Positions 11,521 through 22,379 of a DNA stretch of 35,095 nt are shown here, one piece after another (positions within the stretch are counted from its first letter, which is position 1; each line of letters begins with the position of its first letter). The notes under the pieces are model-generated. The model did not search any database, was not told where the DNA came from, and saw nothing but the letters and a program-made list of their open reading frames with translations. The stretch comes from Sperchopsis tessellata (taxonomy: Eukaryota > Arthropoda > Insecta > Coleoptera > Hydrophilidae), in contig JAWQRN010000179.1 of NCBI GenBank assembly GCA_033557685.1, positions 1 through 35,095 of the forward strand. The letters run 5' to 3'. A program made the position numbers and the translations under genes.

Positions 11521-12874
11521 TTACAATTTCGTGGTGTTACTTATGCCAATCATAGTATTGGAGACTACTCTATGGCGTAAATTAAGTTTCGAAGAATTTG
11601 TAAGAAATCTGGAGCAGGATCAAATTGAAAACTCGTGAAATTGACAGATTCAATATTTACATCCTAAGCTAGATACAACAAATGTGCAGTATGCTTGCAA
11701 TTAATATTACATATCTATTGTATGAATGAAAGTTAAAATTAATGAATTATTCCAAAGTTCTTGACCAAAAATTTGTTTTAGATAAGATGTGATACTAGGT
11801 TCATATAGTTTACCAGGATTATTTGTTCATTCTAGTTTTATTTTTCCATTTAATTTCCAGTTATATTCCAAATTGTTGATATTATAATATGGAGGTATTA
11901 ACAATGACTTTTATGTATTTCAGAATATTGCGAAAGTTATTAGTAAATATGTTGTCTTAATAGTTCGAATTATGAAGAGTGGTTGGAAAATATCAGTTCC
12001 GATAAGATCCTTAAAATCCTAGAAATGGCCAGAAGAACTTTAATGAGTGTAAGCGCTGTGGTAGGAAGAATTGCTCCCATCAAAGCGTATCTCCCATAGA
12101 GAACTACTTTTTATTGCCTAATTAAATAACAACTTTCAGTATATTATTTCTTACAATAAACAAATTTAATTATTTTTCTTCCTATTTATAGATAACAATA
12201 TTTATTGTTTTGTTGGTAATTTACACAGTAATGTTACCGTGATTGTCAAGAGTAATTGTTTAAGCTTTTATATAGTAAGAAAATACGTATATCTTAGTGG
12301 GGTATATGAACAATGACAATTTTAAAAATAAGTGTATACTTATTGAATAGTTACTACTGTACTTTTATCAATACTAGTATCCAATAATGCATCAAAACTT
12401 GTGTAAAGTGTCCACATTTTATGGTAATTAGTCTCTTTAAAAAAATCACAGGAAGAATCACCGACCCATTTTCAATTGCCAAGGATGGTATGTTTGAATC
12501 TGCAATGAACACCCCAACAAGAGAAGCAAATATCATCAGATTTATAATGCATATCAATTCAGAAAAGAGGTAAAAATCTTGAGAGATATTTAGGGCAGGG
12601 AATACTCAGATGAACGTAGAAGCTAACAAAAGGCACATATGGTTGTGATGTCAAAAACATAATGTGCTTTAAAAGTAAATACCATTCATTGATCGTTGAC
12701 AATTTTTGGATTGAGTCAAAATTTCTTTGCTTCAAGAATATTATTATATACTTGTGAATTACTTATTTTTCCTTGTTTTTTTTTCCTTAAGGGAAAAGCT
12801 CTTTTTTAAAAAATGTCAACGTGTTACACTTTAATGATTTTTGAAAATGAAAAATACTCTCATCTTTATATGAT
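11521..12874. other. Intronic sequence; one small coding-like run
   Basis: The stretch is mostly featureless intron. A + frame from 11947 to 12099 gives a stop-to-stop peptide containing LKILEMARRTLMSVSAVV, more amphipathic than its surroundings. It has no start codon, no splice signals and no family I recognise, so it is probably chance or a decayed insertion. Confidence 0.4.
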
Positions 12875-13931
12875 CAGTGTTTCCCAAACTTTTTCGATTC
12901 TAGTCGCCCTTGCCGAATCCAGATTTTCCCAGGGCATCCTATGTCAAATTCTAACAAGTACACTTAGAAATAGCCATTATTTTTTGCAAGGGTTAAGTAA
13001 AAATAAATAAAACACATTTTAGATCAAAAAAATGTAATTGAACAAATTCAACTAATTTTAATAACTAGTTGGATGGATCAGCCTGTTTCATTTCCTTCTT
13101 AACATTGATTTTCGCGGGATACTTGGATTTTATCACAACCGTTTTTGGATATAAATGTATCAAGGATTTCGAACAAGTCTTAAGCCTTAGCACTAGCAGT
13201 CATACTTTTACAGAAGAGAAGTTCTTCTACAATGTTATTGCCTTATATAAACCATACATAGCAATTCAAATGAGCCTCATTATTATTATCTGTTGCCTCA
13301 TCCAGGCAAGCCAAATTCCTTCCCTTTTAATTTTTCAATTAATTGGTCATTGAGGTCCTCCGCTATGTGCCATATTCTGCAGCTGATGGTGTTATTGTTA
13401 TATAGTGTTATAGGCACTTTTGAAAGTAGCTTCCCAGCAGACTCACCGATCATAATGTTCACCATATCTTCAGCAGCCAGTAGAATAGGTTCTTCTGCAA
13501 TTGTATGGAGCTTCTTACATTTTGCGATTCTATATGCTACCTTGTAAGATGCTGGCAAAGCATTTATACCTGCTTATAAAATCTTCCCTTTTATTGATTT
13601 ATCTGTTTTAGCTTCCTGCTAAAGTAGTCACGAGTTTTACTAAGTACGCTGGGATGAGTGGTTTCTAAATGGTGTTTCAACTTATTTGGTAGCATGCACT
13701 CTGGTAACAAAATTTTCACACACAAAACAGATGTGGCCTCTCTTCGCCATTGACTTCTGTCGACGTAAAACCAAAGTGCAATTACTTGTCATCATATTTT
13801 TGATTTTTACACTGCTTGCCACTAGTTGACGATGTGCCTTCTTTATTTTCACTCTCACAATACTTATTGCTGTTCAGTAAAAACCGATTCATTTTCAAAA
13901 ATGCATTTTTGAAAATGAATCGGTTTTTACT
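12875..13931 (-). pseudogene. Degraded hAT transposase, ZBED5-like, 5'-truncated
   Basis: Read on the minus strand, the remnant begins near 13912 with MNRFLLNSNKY. It continues through KYDD-LHFGFTS and a FCV-CENFVT-RVH segment, a decayed BED-finger region. Next come SYKVAYRIAKCKKLHTIAEE, then CLDEATDNNNEAHLNCYVWF, and VEELLFCKS followed by DLFEILDTFISKN down to about 13140. This order is that of the ZBED5/SCAND3-like hAT proteins, where LDEATD carries the first catalytic Asp. Stop codons and frame changes show it is dead. At 12875 the sequence CAGTGTTTCCCAAACTTTTT matches the hAT terminal consensus CAGNGNTTCCCAAACT, so this is the element's 3' end. No matching end is seen on the other side. 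The frame at 13069-13353 (+) is its antisense. Confidence 0.85.
13876..13931. repeat. Perfect 56-bp palindrome at the hAT transposase start
   Basis: Two 28-bp arms are exact reverse complements with no spacer, centred on ATGCAT at 13901-13906. One arm carries the first codons of the minus-strand hAT transposase frame (MNRFLL), so the upstream part of the element has been replaced by an inverted copy of its own beginning. Confidence 0.97.
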
Positions 13932-16001
13932 TTTTTGGAATGCAAGTGTATTATTCCCGTAACATTTTACGGCAACTAAACAGAGAAGACTTTCAACGGA
14001 TACATTATTAAGATGCAACAATCGAATTTGTATCGAGACAAAGAATAAACAAGCTGGAGAAACAGATTTCTAATCGAAGATGTGGATATAATGGAAATAG
14101 ATGGATTTAGGGTTGTAGAAATTTCTAATTTCTCTCTGGTAAGAATATCAGCTCTGATGATTGTTTGACATTTTGTAATTGAAGAACTTATGAGATCCGT
14201 ATTTTGTCAAATTTTTCTTTAGATTCGTTTCTTGAACAACATAGAATAATTACCATGTTGTTTGTTTCTTTTAGCCACCTGCTGTTTGCTTTAATGATGA
14301 ATTATAGATTGAGTCATATTTAATTAACTAGCGTCAACTAAACTATTATGCTGCTTAAATATGTAATCATGCATTAATCTACTAAATGTTAGCTACTTGA
14401 TTTGGTTACTAGCTGACTATGCACTTGTAAATTCGAAACGACCTATATAGCCAAAAACAGAAGTAAATCGAGAGTGCTAGTTGAGGTTTTTCCTTTAAAA
14501 AATTGGATTTTAAAATACTCCCAAATTCAACAAAATGTCATGAGGATATTGTTAAGCACAATTACTACAACAACCAAATTACCAATAATGAAAGCATTTA
14601 ACGAGGAACGCTTCTAGATTCCAAATGGATTGATAATTGAGAAATTTACCAGAACTAGATGAGATGAAACAACCGCATACCAATAACAGCTAAAAATTCT
14701 ATAGAGGCTTGTGTGACTTTTTGTCTAGATAAATTACTGTGAGAGAGTCGTTTTGTACATCTTATTCGACTATTTATTTACGCAGCTGTTCTAATCGGCT
14801 TGTATTTATTTCTACTAGCTGTTGACTCTACATTCCATATGTTCCTTTCATTCTTGTGTAATTGTTATGTCGAACAATAGATAACTTGAGAAAAGATAGA
14901 TGATTAATATACATGGATATTGACCATTAAAATAATAGTTCTAATGTAACAAAGCAAGCATTTCAAATTGTAAATAGAATACTTCTGTTTTGACAATTTG
15001 TTTTTCTGTCTGTAATTTAAATAATATATTATAATAAGATATTTTCATAAATATGAAAAGATGTATAAATATATTTGGATAATAAAAATCCACAATAAAT
15101 ATTAGACAGGGCCCTAATTTGCAGGATAAGATCAGGAAAGCAGACTTGAGAAAAATATGATCGAGTATACAAATTACATTGTAAGGACGTTACATTTTAG
15201 AAACAGTGGCACAAAGAGTGCCTTTTATCAGTTAGGAATAACCTTGCAACTAAATTAACTTTTTAGCCATCTGTATTGATCATTAGATCACCTAAATTGT
15301 TTTCTTATCTAAACGTTGGTACGTGTCAAAATGCATCAATTTTAGTTCTTAAGGTTTGTCATTATGATCACTAATATGGTTTACACAAAGGGAATGTTGT
15401 TGCTATATTTGATTTAGGGTTAGTAGAAGTTATCAACATAGCATAAAATAAAGTATATTCATCATGACAAACTAGACTGTTTATGTATGCTATGATTTCA
15501 TTTTACTTTTAAAATGCCCTTATTATCAAAAGTGTGTTCATAGACTCGTAAATAGAAAACATTTATGGATGACAGTAACTAAATAATCAAAATGTATATT
15601 GTCACTAATAAAAAGCACTAAAACACTGTTACATATGTCACATCCAATCGTTAGACAATGACGGTTTGTTTTTGTATATTATGCACTGGTTAGATACCTT
15701 TTTGTTCGCTAGAAGTACCAACATTAAATAGAATAAAGTTCTGTAGCAAATACAGAACAATATATATATTTAATTAAATTTTGTATTTAATCTAACAAAT
15801 ATTACAAATTAATATTTATGACTTCCTCTAATTAAAACTAGTGAATTAAGTTTTTAATTTTTTTATTGTCGTGTTGCATGTGTGCAAAATCTAATACTTC
15901 TTAAGCAACGAAAATTCAATTAATTTGCTATTGATACGTTGACAACAGTGTGCGTGACTTGGATATAACTATTTACAATATAAATAAAAACACAGTTTAA
16001 C
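13932..16001. other. Intronic sequence without recognised features
   Basis: A+T-rich NCOA6 intron. I searched for the missing 5' end of the hAT element (inverse of CAGTGTTTCCC) and for exons and found neither. Confidence 0.5.
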
Positions 16002-16005
16002 TTAA

Positions 16006-16235
16006 CACGGTTCTTGCTATACGGCTCAACTGTGGATCATGACAAGTACTTTATCTACGCTATGTAACCCACTGGTGGGCCATATACTACTTTTACAGCT
16101 TTTTAATAATATATAAGAAATTATAGAGTCCTTTAAAAAAAGCTGTATAACTAGTATGTAGCCCACCAGTGGGTCACATAGCATAGAAAAAGTACTTGTC
16201 ATAATTCACCGGTGGGTCATATAGCAAAAAACTTG
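16006..16235. mobile_element. 230-bp TTAA-flanked hairpin element (piggyBac-type MITE)
   Basis: The element is almost entirely an imperfect inverted repeat of two arms of about 95 bp around an AT-rich loop near 16100-16130. The left arm has TTGCTATACGG, GACAAGTACTTT and CCCACTGGTGGGCCATAT; the right arm has their inverses ending TATAGCAAAAAACTTG. TTAA stands immediately outside both ends (16002-16005 and 16236-16239), the target duplication specific to piggyBac transposases. The near-palindromic CCCACTGGTGGG occurs inside each arm. It has no coding capacity. The piggyBac assignment rests on the TTAA pair and is inference. Confidence 0.8.
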
Positions 16236-16471
16236 TTAATACACTTAACTAAAATGCATCAAGTTCCAAATTTTATACATACAAATAAATTAGTGCTACG
16301 TTGGCATCTTTGATATAAACAGACCGCTCTAATGATGTGTTCATATTGGTAACCTTGTTTGTTTTATTTAACATCGGCCTATTTATCGTATTGATAACCT
16401 GTACATAAATAACTATACACTAAATATTCAACTTATAACAGACACTAATGTTTGTTTTCTATCCGTTTCAG

Positions 16472-16512
16472 TATCTGAAGGCGAGGGCAGAAGAAAAAGA
16501 GATGTTAAGTGA
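16472..16512 (+). CDS. Ncoa6: NCOA6 final coding exon (C terminus)
   Basis: After the acceptor CGTTTCAG at 16471 the phase-1 base from exon 2 joins TA to make Val. The exon then encodes SEGEGRRKRDVK and stops at TGA, 16510-16512. The junction reads RRKTRSA-VSEGEGRRKRDVK. The basic tail fits NCOA6, whose vertebrate form also ends in a Lys/Arg-rich segment. Exon lengths 403 + 3546 + 41 give 3990 nt, exactly divisible by three. The exon is too short to appear in any reading-frame scan and was found from the phase, the acceptor and the tail composition. Confidence 0.85.
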
Positions 16513-16700
16513 CAGTACCCTGACATCTACTGCAACCAACCTCCCGATTCAGAATTGCTGTGCTCAATATACGTAACAAGTACAGAATTGCAGCCTTGAA
16601 TACTCGTGGTCATTTTACAAGTACTCCTACGACATGTATAGAATGTGATATACTGTAAATAAATAGACAATTGTACATAGTTGTGTTGAGTCATGTATAT
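16513..16700 (+). other. Ncoa6: NCOA6 3' UTR (start)
   Basis: Non-coding sequence follows the TGA. A polyadenylation hexamer AATAAA lies at 16658-16663, with a GT-rich stretch (GTTGTGTTGAGT) from about 16680 as a plausible downstream element. The true cleavage site could be later in the AT-rich sequence that follows. Confidence 0.5.
16658..16663 (+). terminator. Ncoa6: Candidate poly(A) signal of NCOA6
   Basis: AATAAA occurs 146 bases after the stop codon and is followed about 17 bases later by a GT-rich run. It is the first canonical hexamer after the coding end. AT-rich DNA gives many chance hexamers, so this is a candidate only. Confidence 0.45.
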
Positions 16701-17552
16701 ATACGTGTATAACTATATTCTATATATTCACTTACACTAGAATATTTGTATATATAGGATATATGTATATATTATATATTTATATATCATATATTTATAT
16801 ATACATGCTTGTAAGTATATGTACATAAATTACATAAAATAGTTAAATATTAAATACTTCATTTAATTGTATATTTTTTATAATTACTGTGAACTTGTTG
16901 ACAAATTGTTTATGTTTTAGCATAGATATTGTTTTATTTAATACATGGAGCCTTTCTCAACTGTTTGTTTTTGCATATTTAAGTAAAATACAATGATTTT
17001 GTATTGTTCTTAATTGTAGATTTGTGGAATGGTTAATGAAATATAAGCTATATATTGTTAATAGAAATATCTTAATATATTTTGTGTTTCTATCATACTT
17101 TTTTTTATAAATTTTTCCCGTGGCGTGTTTATTTTAATGAGTTCTTTATTTTTCAGTTTTTTTTTTTAATTAAAACCCATTTATGAATAATTTATTTAAA
17201 TTTCGTTATTTAATTATAATTGAGGCAACGAAAATTAAGTACCGATCATAAACACTCACCCAGAAGAAAAATAATAAAAGTTATTATTACTCTTAATTAG
17301 TGAGTTTTCTTCATTGTATCTGATAGGTGACATTTAAATAGATTAACAAAAACGGATAAATTTAGTTGATTTTCCAAATTACCAGTAACTGAAACTGTGC
17401 AGCCATAAATTACTTTTTATTTGTCCAACACCACTTTACACACTTTAAATTTGTATATTATTGAAATTATTACTTGTCACCAATGATATAGATAAGCAAC
17501 ATAATATTTTAATCAAGCTCACAGCACCTACTACAACAAATTTGTATCCGTG
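16701..17552. other. AT-rich sequence between NCOA6 and the Transib element
   Basis: Contains an irregular TATATA/ATATTTATATAT tract at about 16735-16805. No coding or structural feature is recognised; part may be the distal NCOA6 3' UTR. Confidence 0.5.
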
Positions 17553-19428
17553 CACAGTGGGCCAGAAATCGTAACCACTGGCCAAAATTCAAATTTGTCA
17601 ACTTTCTAATATAGCCCTTGTATGTTGGTACAGGAAAGGCAACATAATAAACCTTCTAAGAATGAATTCAAATCAACCCACATCCCTGTTGCATTTTCCA
17701 GATAATCAGGCATTATCAATATTGGTAAGACGTCAAACTGAGCAAGCACCAATATCGAGCAATCAGAGCCTATGCGAAGGAAAATGGGGCGAACATTTAT
17801 CCTTCCTACAATAAAGTATGAGCTGCAAAGAATAAGTGTTATCCGTTCAAGGACTCAATAACAGTCAATGAAACGATTGCGGAAGTAAAACTTCAAAATC
17901 TTCTCGGTCACACAGTTTCACACATCATCGAATCACACGAGGAAGTATTGAAGAGCGTTGATGAATTTCTTAACAATATTGTGTTAGTTTCGAAATGGGG
18001 GTTTGATAGAAGTAGCAGACGGTTCCAATACAGGTATTAAATTATATAATATTTTTAGGGGAGAAAAAAATTATCTGGCAGAACCCAAAACCATCATCTC
18101 CAAGATATTGTAGGCCCATTCGAATTCAATTTGCAAAAGAAAGTACCAAGTTAACGACTAAATTGAAAATTTGTCATCATTCGAAGCTGTTGTTTCCGGA
18201 TATGACATTAAAGTCACCCATCAGCTTTTATTTACCATGATTGATAGTAAAGTTTGTAATGCTATAACTGCCACCAGCTCAGCACAAAGGAGCTATTTAT
18301 GTGGAGCTACTCCCAAGAAGATGAACAATATTGAAAAGGTCGTTCAAAGAGATATATATTAGTACTGTGAATTTTGGGCTGTCAATTCTTCACACATGGG
18401 TTTGTGATCTTATCAACAATGGTAGGCACGGGGCATAGAAAAACATGCTAGTGTAAAAACAAGAAAAAACAAAATCCTAAAAGAGTTTGCTGATCAAATG
18501 GGTTTAATGGTAGACAAAGTGCGACTTGGAGGAGCAGGAATTTCCATAGATGGAATCACAGCAAGACGTTTTTTCAAAAACTCCTCATTATCATCAGAAA
18601 TCATGGACTTAAACCCAGATTTGATTTATAGGTGTTCCGTGATATTGAATGGCATGTCATCTGGATATAAAATGAACGAGGAGAAATTTAATATTTATGC
18701 AAAAGAAACAGACTGTTAGTGACAAAATATCCATGGTTTATATGCTGTCGAGCTATAAATCAATTGTCGGAAGAAGCGCGGAACAAAGGTTTGAAGTTAT
18801 ATAGATAGAAACAAACTATAAACATTTCTAGAACGTCAGCTAATGAGGATTTAATCTGTGCACTTTTAACATCATCTGATCCTTTAATAACAAGTATGAG
18901 GACTTGACCTAAAAAACCAACATCTAAGTTGTTTTAAATCTACTATGTTCCAACTTAGGAACAAATAATGAACCATTTGGGATTCTTGATCCAGTGAAAC
19001 TGACAATAATAATAAGGAAGATGATTATGATGATGATTTCGTTGATCATTATTTTTAAATATTTTTTTATAATGCTGGGTATAAATTCAAAGCATCTCAA
19101 TTTTTTTTTATATACATAGTTTTCCATTTCTTGTAATTAACTCTAGTTTCAATTTTTTTAAGTTTTTCTAAAATCCTCGACGTAAATGAAATATAACCTC
19201 AAATTTTTATAATTTTCTTGTGCAATTTATTTTTTTCTCCCTATTTGTATTTTTTTTTATTATTTTTCTGTGTTTTGGTCACATTGAATGTACCGCCAAA
19301 TTTTTATAATTTTCTATACATATAATATTTTCCACCCCTATAACAAACCTTTGAAGATTATATTATTTTCATGTTCATCTGAAAATTTCAGAATTTTGGC
19401 CGGTGACTAAAATTTCTGGCCCACTGTG
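17553..19428 (+). mobile_element. Transib/RAG1-like DNA transposon, both ends present
   Basis: The 1876-bp element begins CACAGTGGGCCAGAAAT and ends with the inverse, with 38-bp terminal inverted repeats (17553-17590 and 19391-19428) identical at 33 positions. The first seven bases, CACAGTG, are the V(D)J recombination signal heptamer and the start expected of Transib ends. Both repeats end in CCAAAATTC, an A-rich nonamer-like block 22 bases from the heptamer, recalling a 23-spacer recombination signal. Between the ends is a Transib-type transposase on the same strand. I do not see a matching 5-bp target duplication (CCGTG left, GCCAT right), so the flanks have diverged or were rearranged. 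About 500 bp of AT-rich non-coding sequence lies between the coding remnant and the right end. Confidence 0.85.
17755..18905 (+). pseudogene. Transib transposase (RAG1 core-like), inactivated
   Basis: Frame-shifting segments give one collinear protein: KNKCYPFKDSITVNETIAEV, then VSKWGFDRSS (probable first catalytic Asp, codon 18005-18007), IIWQNPKPSSPRYCRPIRIQ, MIDSKVCNAITATSSAQ with YLCGATP, VNFGLS-LHTWV, ADQMGLMVDKVRLGGAG, GITARRFFKNSSLS, YPWF, LSEEARNKG and NEDLICALLTSSDPLITSMR. This order parallels the RAG1 core: the GCDG Asp, the RPLCLMLADES region, the YVCTLC zinc site, then MNLKPIM and the ESGNK Glu region. Stops occur after QRDIY (18361) and KETDC (18718), and at least two frame changes are present. 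In QRSYLC a Ser stands where the zinc-ligand Cys is expected, and about 20 residues before LSEEA are missing. It cannot make an active enzyme. Confidence 0.83.
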
Positions 19429-20690
19429 GCCATGATGTTGAAATTTATATTATTTCTGTTTAACCAGAAAATAAAAAATTCTATATTTTGTGGAACATTT
19501 TCATGGTGTATTATTATAAAAGGTATATTATTTCCAAAAAGCTATATTTTCTGTTGTACAGCGATCGATATAACTTCCGTTTTGTAATTTAAATACAAAG
19601 TGCGCTATAATATAATCTGTACTTTAAAACATTTCAATTAAGGTAGGTACTGTTTTTCTAATAAATGAATGTATTAAATACTAAAAGATGTCAAACAACA
19701 TTTATAAATTTTAGCTATATGTTTAGAGAATTAACCTTTTTTTAATTGGATTTGGATTATTTGAATAATTGGCATAAATAGTAACTTTCAAAGCAATTGT
19801 GTATCTTTGTTTTTAATCATCTACTATAAGTGTTAATTATGGAATACTTCGAAAATTATAAAAAAACATGATATGCTAAAGCTGACATCGATTGTTTTGT
19901 TATGCATGGTAGTTAGTTCCCCTGTAGTTGAACCATATTGTAAACCTCACCCTAAAACATGCACAAAAGAGAATTTGTAGCAGGGAATAGTTAATGTTTT
20001 GTGTTACAAAAAGCTGAACAAAACACTTCTTGTAGAAAACTAGAGAAAGAGATGAGTGAAACAAAAACATAATCCCATAAATTTTTGTCATCTGTGAAAA
20101 TTAACACCCTGTTAATTTTAAAATGGTTTAACCAAGATTTGCTTATAATTAAATTAACAGGTTATTTTTTATTAATTCACTGTTATTTTTATCAAATTTA
20201 GAGAATAGGTCATATGTTCAGAAAAACGCAGTAATAATTTCACTAACAGGACACTAATTATGACACGCTATTATGAAAAAAAGGGTATACAAGCATGTTC
20301 GGAACAGTATTCACCCTTGCTATGATTTCTTATTATTGATGTGCTTAGAAAATTACTTTTATGTGAAATTAACATTGTGTATGTGCTAAATTAAAATAAA
20401 TAAGCTATAGATATATTTGACATGCAGAACACTTAAGTTCAACTTAAAGAGGAATAATTTATAACACTTGGATTAGATACTGGAGCAGGCATATGCCAAA
20501 AGTCCATTATGCTGTTTGAACAAAAATAATATGAATGCAGTCTTATTTATCTATTACACATCTCATTTTAAAGGCAACATTTAATAATATTTTAATGTAA
20601 ATTAATATGGCGAAACTACAAAAAAAAACGAAAAATTAGTGCTTCGTAAAACTGTTTTTTGTGATCTTACACAAAAATGTTGAGTTTTTA
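19429..20690. other. Intergenic sequence without recognised features
   Basis: A+T-rich DNA with short chance frames only, including 19900-20091 (-). No repeats longer than simple A or T runs were noticed. Confidence 0.5.
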
Positions 20691-22035
20691 TTATAAATTA
20701 TAAATACAATCGGTTCCTCCTCTTCTACCATTAAAGGTGTTAGAGGTTAAAAATTTTCCATTATTCCAATCCCCTTTTACAGAACTTGTGCCATTCCTGC
20801 CGTACCAAGCCAATCCCTCTGCTATCACCCAGTTGCTCTCTCTTTTGGTAATAATCTTTGACAGTGATATGTCCCATATCGTCATCGCTGTTCCTCTTGG
20901 TCTTCTTCCTTGCGTCGCTGCTTCCCATACTAATTTTGCCAATCTGGTCTCGATCATCCTATTCAGATGTCCATACCATCTAAGATGTCCCTCTTCTATC
21001 TTTTCCTGTACCCTTCTTGCTGATAATTTTTCTCGGATATCTTCATTCTTTATCCTATCCCTTCTTGTGATTCCCTCGACCCGTCTCAAAAACTTAATTT
21101 CTTCTGACTGTATCCTACTCTTGTGTCGCTCCCAGAGCACCCATGAGTCAGTGCCATGCAGCAATACTTTTCATTTTAGTCTCTTTTTTTATTTCTCTTC
21201 TGTCCAAGAATTTTTTGTTGAGACAATGAAACAAACCCGCCGCACTGTGCAGTCTACTGCTTACAACACCTTCTAACTTTCCTGCACCATCAATTTAAGA
21301 AACCAGATACTTGAACATCTGCACTTGTTCCACCCACACTTTGTTTATTTCAGTGCTCAATTCTCTCCTTTTCTTTCCAACCATCATTACTTTTGTCTTA
21401 AAAACATTTATTTTCATGTTCTTCCACATCAACTCTCTATCCCAAATTTGAATACTTTACCACATGAAACTCCTCTGACTGTTCGTTTACAGTCCTAACA
21501 TAACACGTATTGTCACTATAAATAGCCATTCTCAGGTTTCTTTTACTCGCCTTCCTCTGAGAATACTCCAGACATCACTCTTTTGAACTCTATAAAAAGC
21601 CTTCTCCAGGTTGATGTAGCACAATCTTCTTCTGCACTTGCCTAAGAACAAACACCAGATCTTGTGTGCTTTTTTCAGACCGAAAACCACGCTGTTCGTC
21701 CTCCATCAGTGGTTCAACTTATTCCTGTAATTTGTCTGCTAATATACGTTCATAAATCTCCCCCGGCACACTAATAATGTAATTTGCACATTTTCTGTTG
21801 CCTCCCTTCTTAAACAGGGGCAATATAACTGCAGTCCTTTGGCTCTTTTCGGTACATCCAAGTCAACACAAAAACCTCCGCCCCATATATCCATCGTGCC
21901 ATTATTAATTTAGGTTTTATCACCACATTTCCATTCCTATCCACTATTTGTTTCAAAGGCCACTGCTGCTTTTCATAGATTTCTCAACACTATATAAAAC
22001 AGCTCCAGGTTTTCCCGGCTATGCCTTCCCATACT
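20691..22035 (-). pseudogene. Non-LTR retrotransposon remnant (reverse transcriptase to C terminus)
   Basis: Read on the minus strand from about 22030 downward, the translation gives KQQWPLKQIVDRNGNVVIKP, the linker typical of LINE proteins before the reverse transcriptase. Then come TAVILPLFKKGGNRKCANYI and VPGEIYERILADKLQE (fingers/palm region), and DEQRGFRSEKSTQDLVFVLR. After a degenerate stretch an intact C-terminal piece (20691-21164) reads HKSRIQSEEIKFLRRVEGIT, RDRIKNEDIREKL and HLRWYGHLNRM. These strings are typical of arthropod LINE C termini. The catalytic YADD segment is not recognisable, and stops and frameshifts are frequent. The 179-codon open frame on the opposite strand (20737-21276) is the antisense shadow. 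The clade is not assigned. Confidence 0.85.
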
Positions 22036-22111
22036 CTGACCATTCCCTTATTTATAAATAAATATTTAAAGTGTTACAGTTTTACACTAATACGAACAAA
22101 ATAATTCCCGA

Positions 22112-22165
22112 TTGTTCACTGACGAAAATTTGTTCACTGACTAAAATTTTTTCACTGAGGTGATT
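22112..22165. repeat. Short tandem repeat, three 18-bp units
   Basis: TTGTTCACTGACGAAAAT, TTGTTCACTGACTAAAAT and a diverged third unit beginning TTTTTCACTGAGG follow one another. The first two differ by one base. Confidence 0.75.
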
Positions 22166-22261
22166 TCTTAGTTCACATTATTCACGGTAAGTGGGCACTT
22201 ACTGTCTGCCTTGAAATATGTGATAAGTAATTTAATGTACAATCTTAATTTCATACAAACA

Positions 22262-22343
22262 CCATTTTCAGATTTAACGGATAATCGCATTTAACAGACA
22301 CCCATTTTCCCTCCGATTAGTCCGAATAATCGGAGGATCACTG
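22262..22343 (-). mobile_element. Possible pogo-like transposon end
   Basis: On the minus strand the sequence from 22343 reads CAGTGATCCTCCGATTATTC, then GGACTAATCGGAGG, then GCGATTATCCGTTAAATC. Repeated CCGATTAT/ATTATCCG blocks behind a CAGTG start next to TA resemble terminal sequences of pogo-like elements. No second end and no transposase of that family are seen, so the call is weak. Confidence 0.35.
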
Positions 22344-22379
22344 TATAAGTCATCTAGTGTTCCACACCATATATATCCT

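Larger units (their letters stand above)
6872..16471 (+). other. Ncoa6: NCOA6 intron 2 (9.6 kb, transposon-rich)
   Basis: The intron begins GTGAGTTTC and ends TTTTCTATCCGTTTCAG at 16471, a good polypyrimidine tract and acceptor. It carries the non-autonomous hAT element, two palindromes, the hAT transposase remnant and the TTAA-flanked hairpin element listed separately. The remaining stretches (7570-11398, 11521-12874, 13932-16001) are A+T-rich with only short chance reading frames. No coding exon is supported between the two splice sites. Confidence 0.85.

Noticed and set aside
20737..21276. A 179-codon + strand open frame
   Set aside because: It is the exact antisense of the LINE C-terminal segment, which carries the recognisable motifs on the minus strand.
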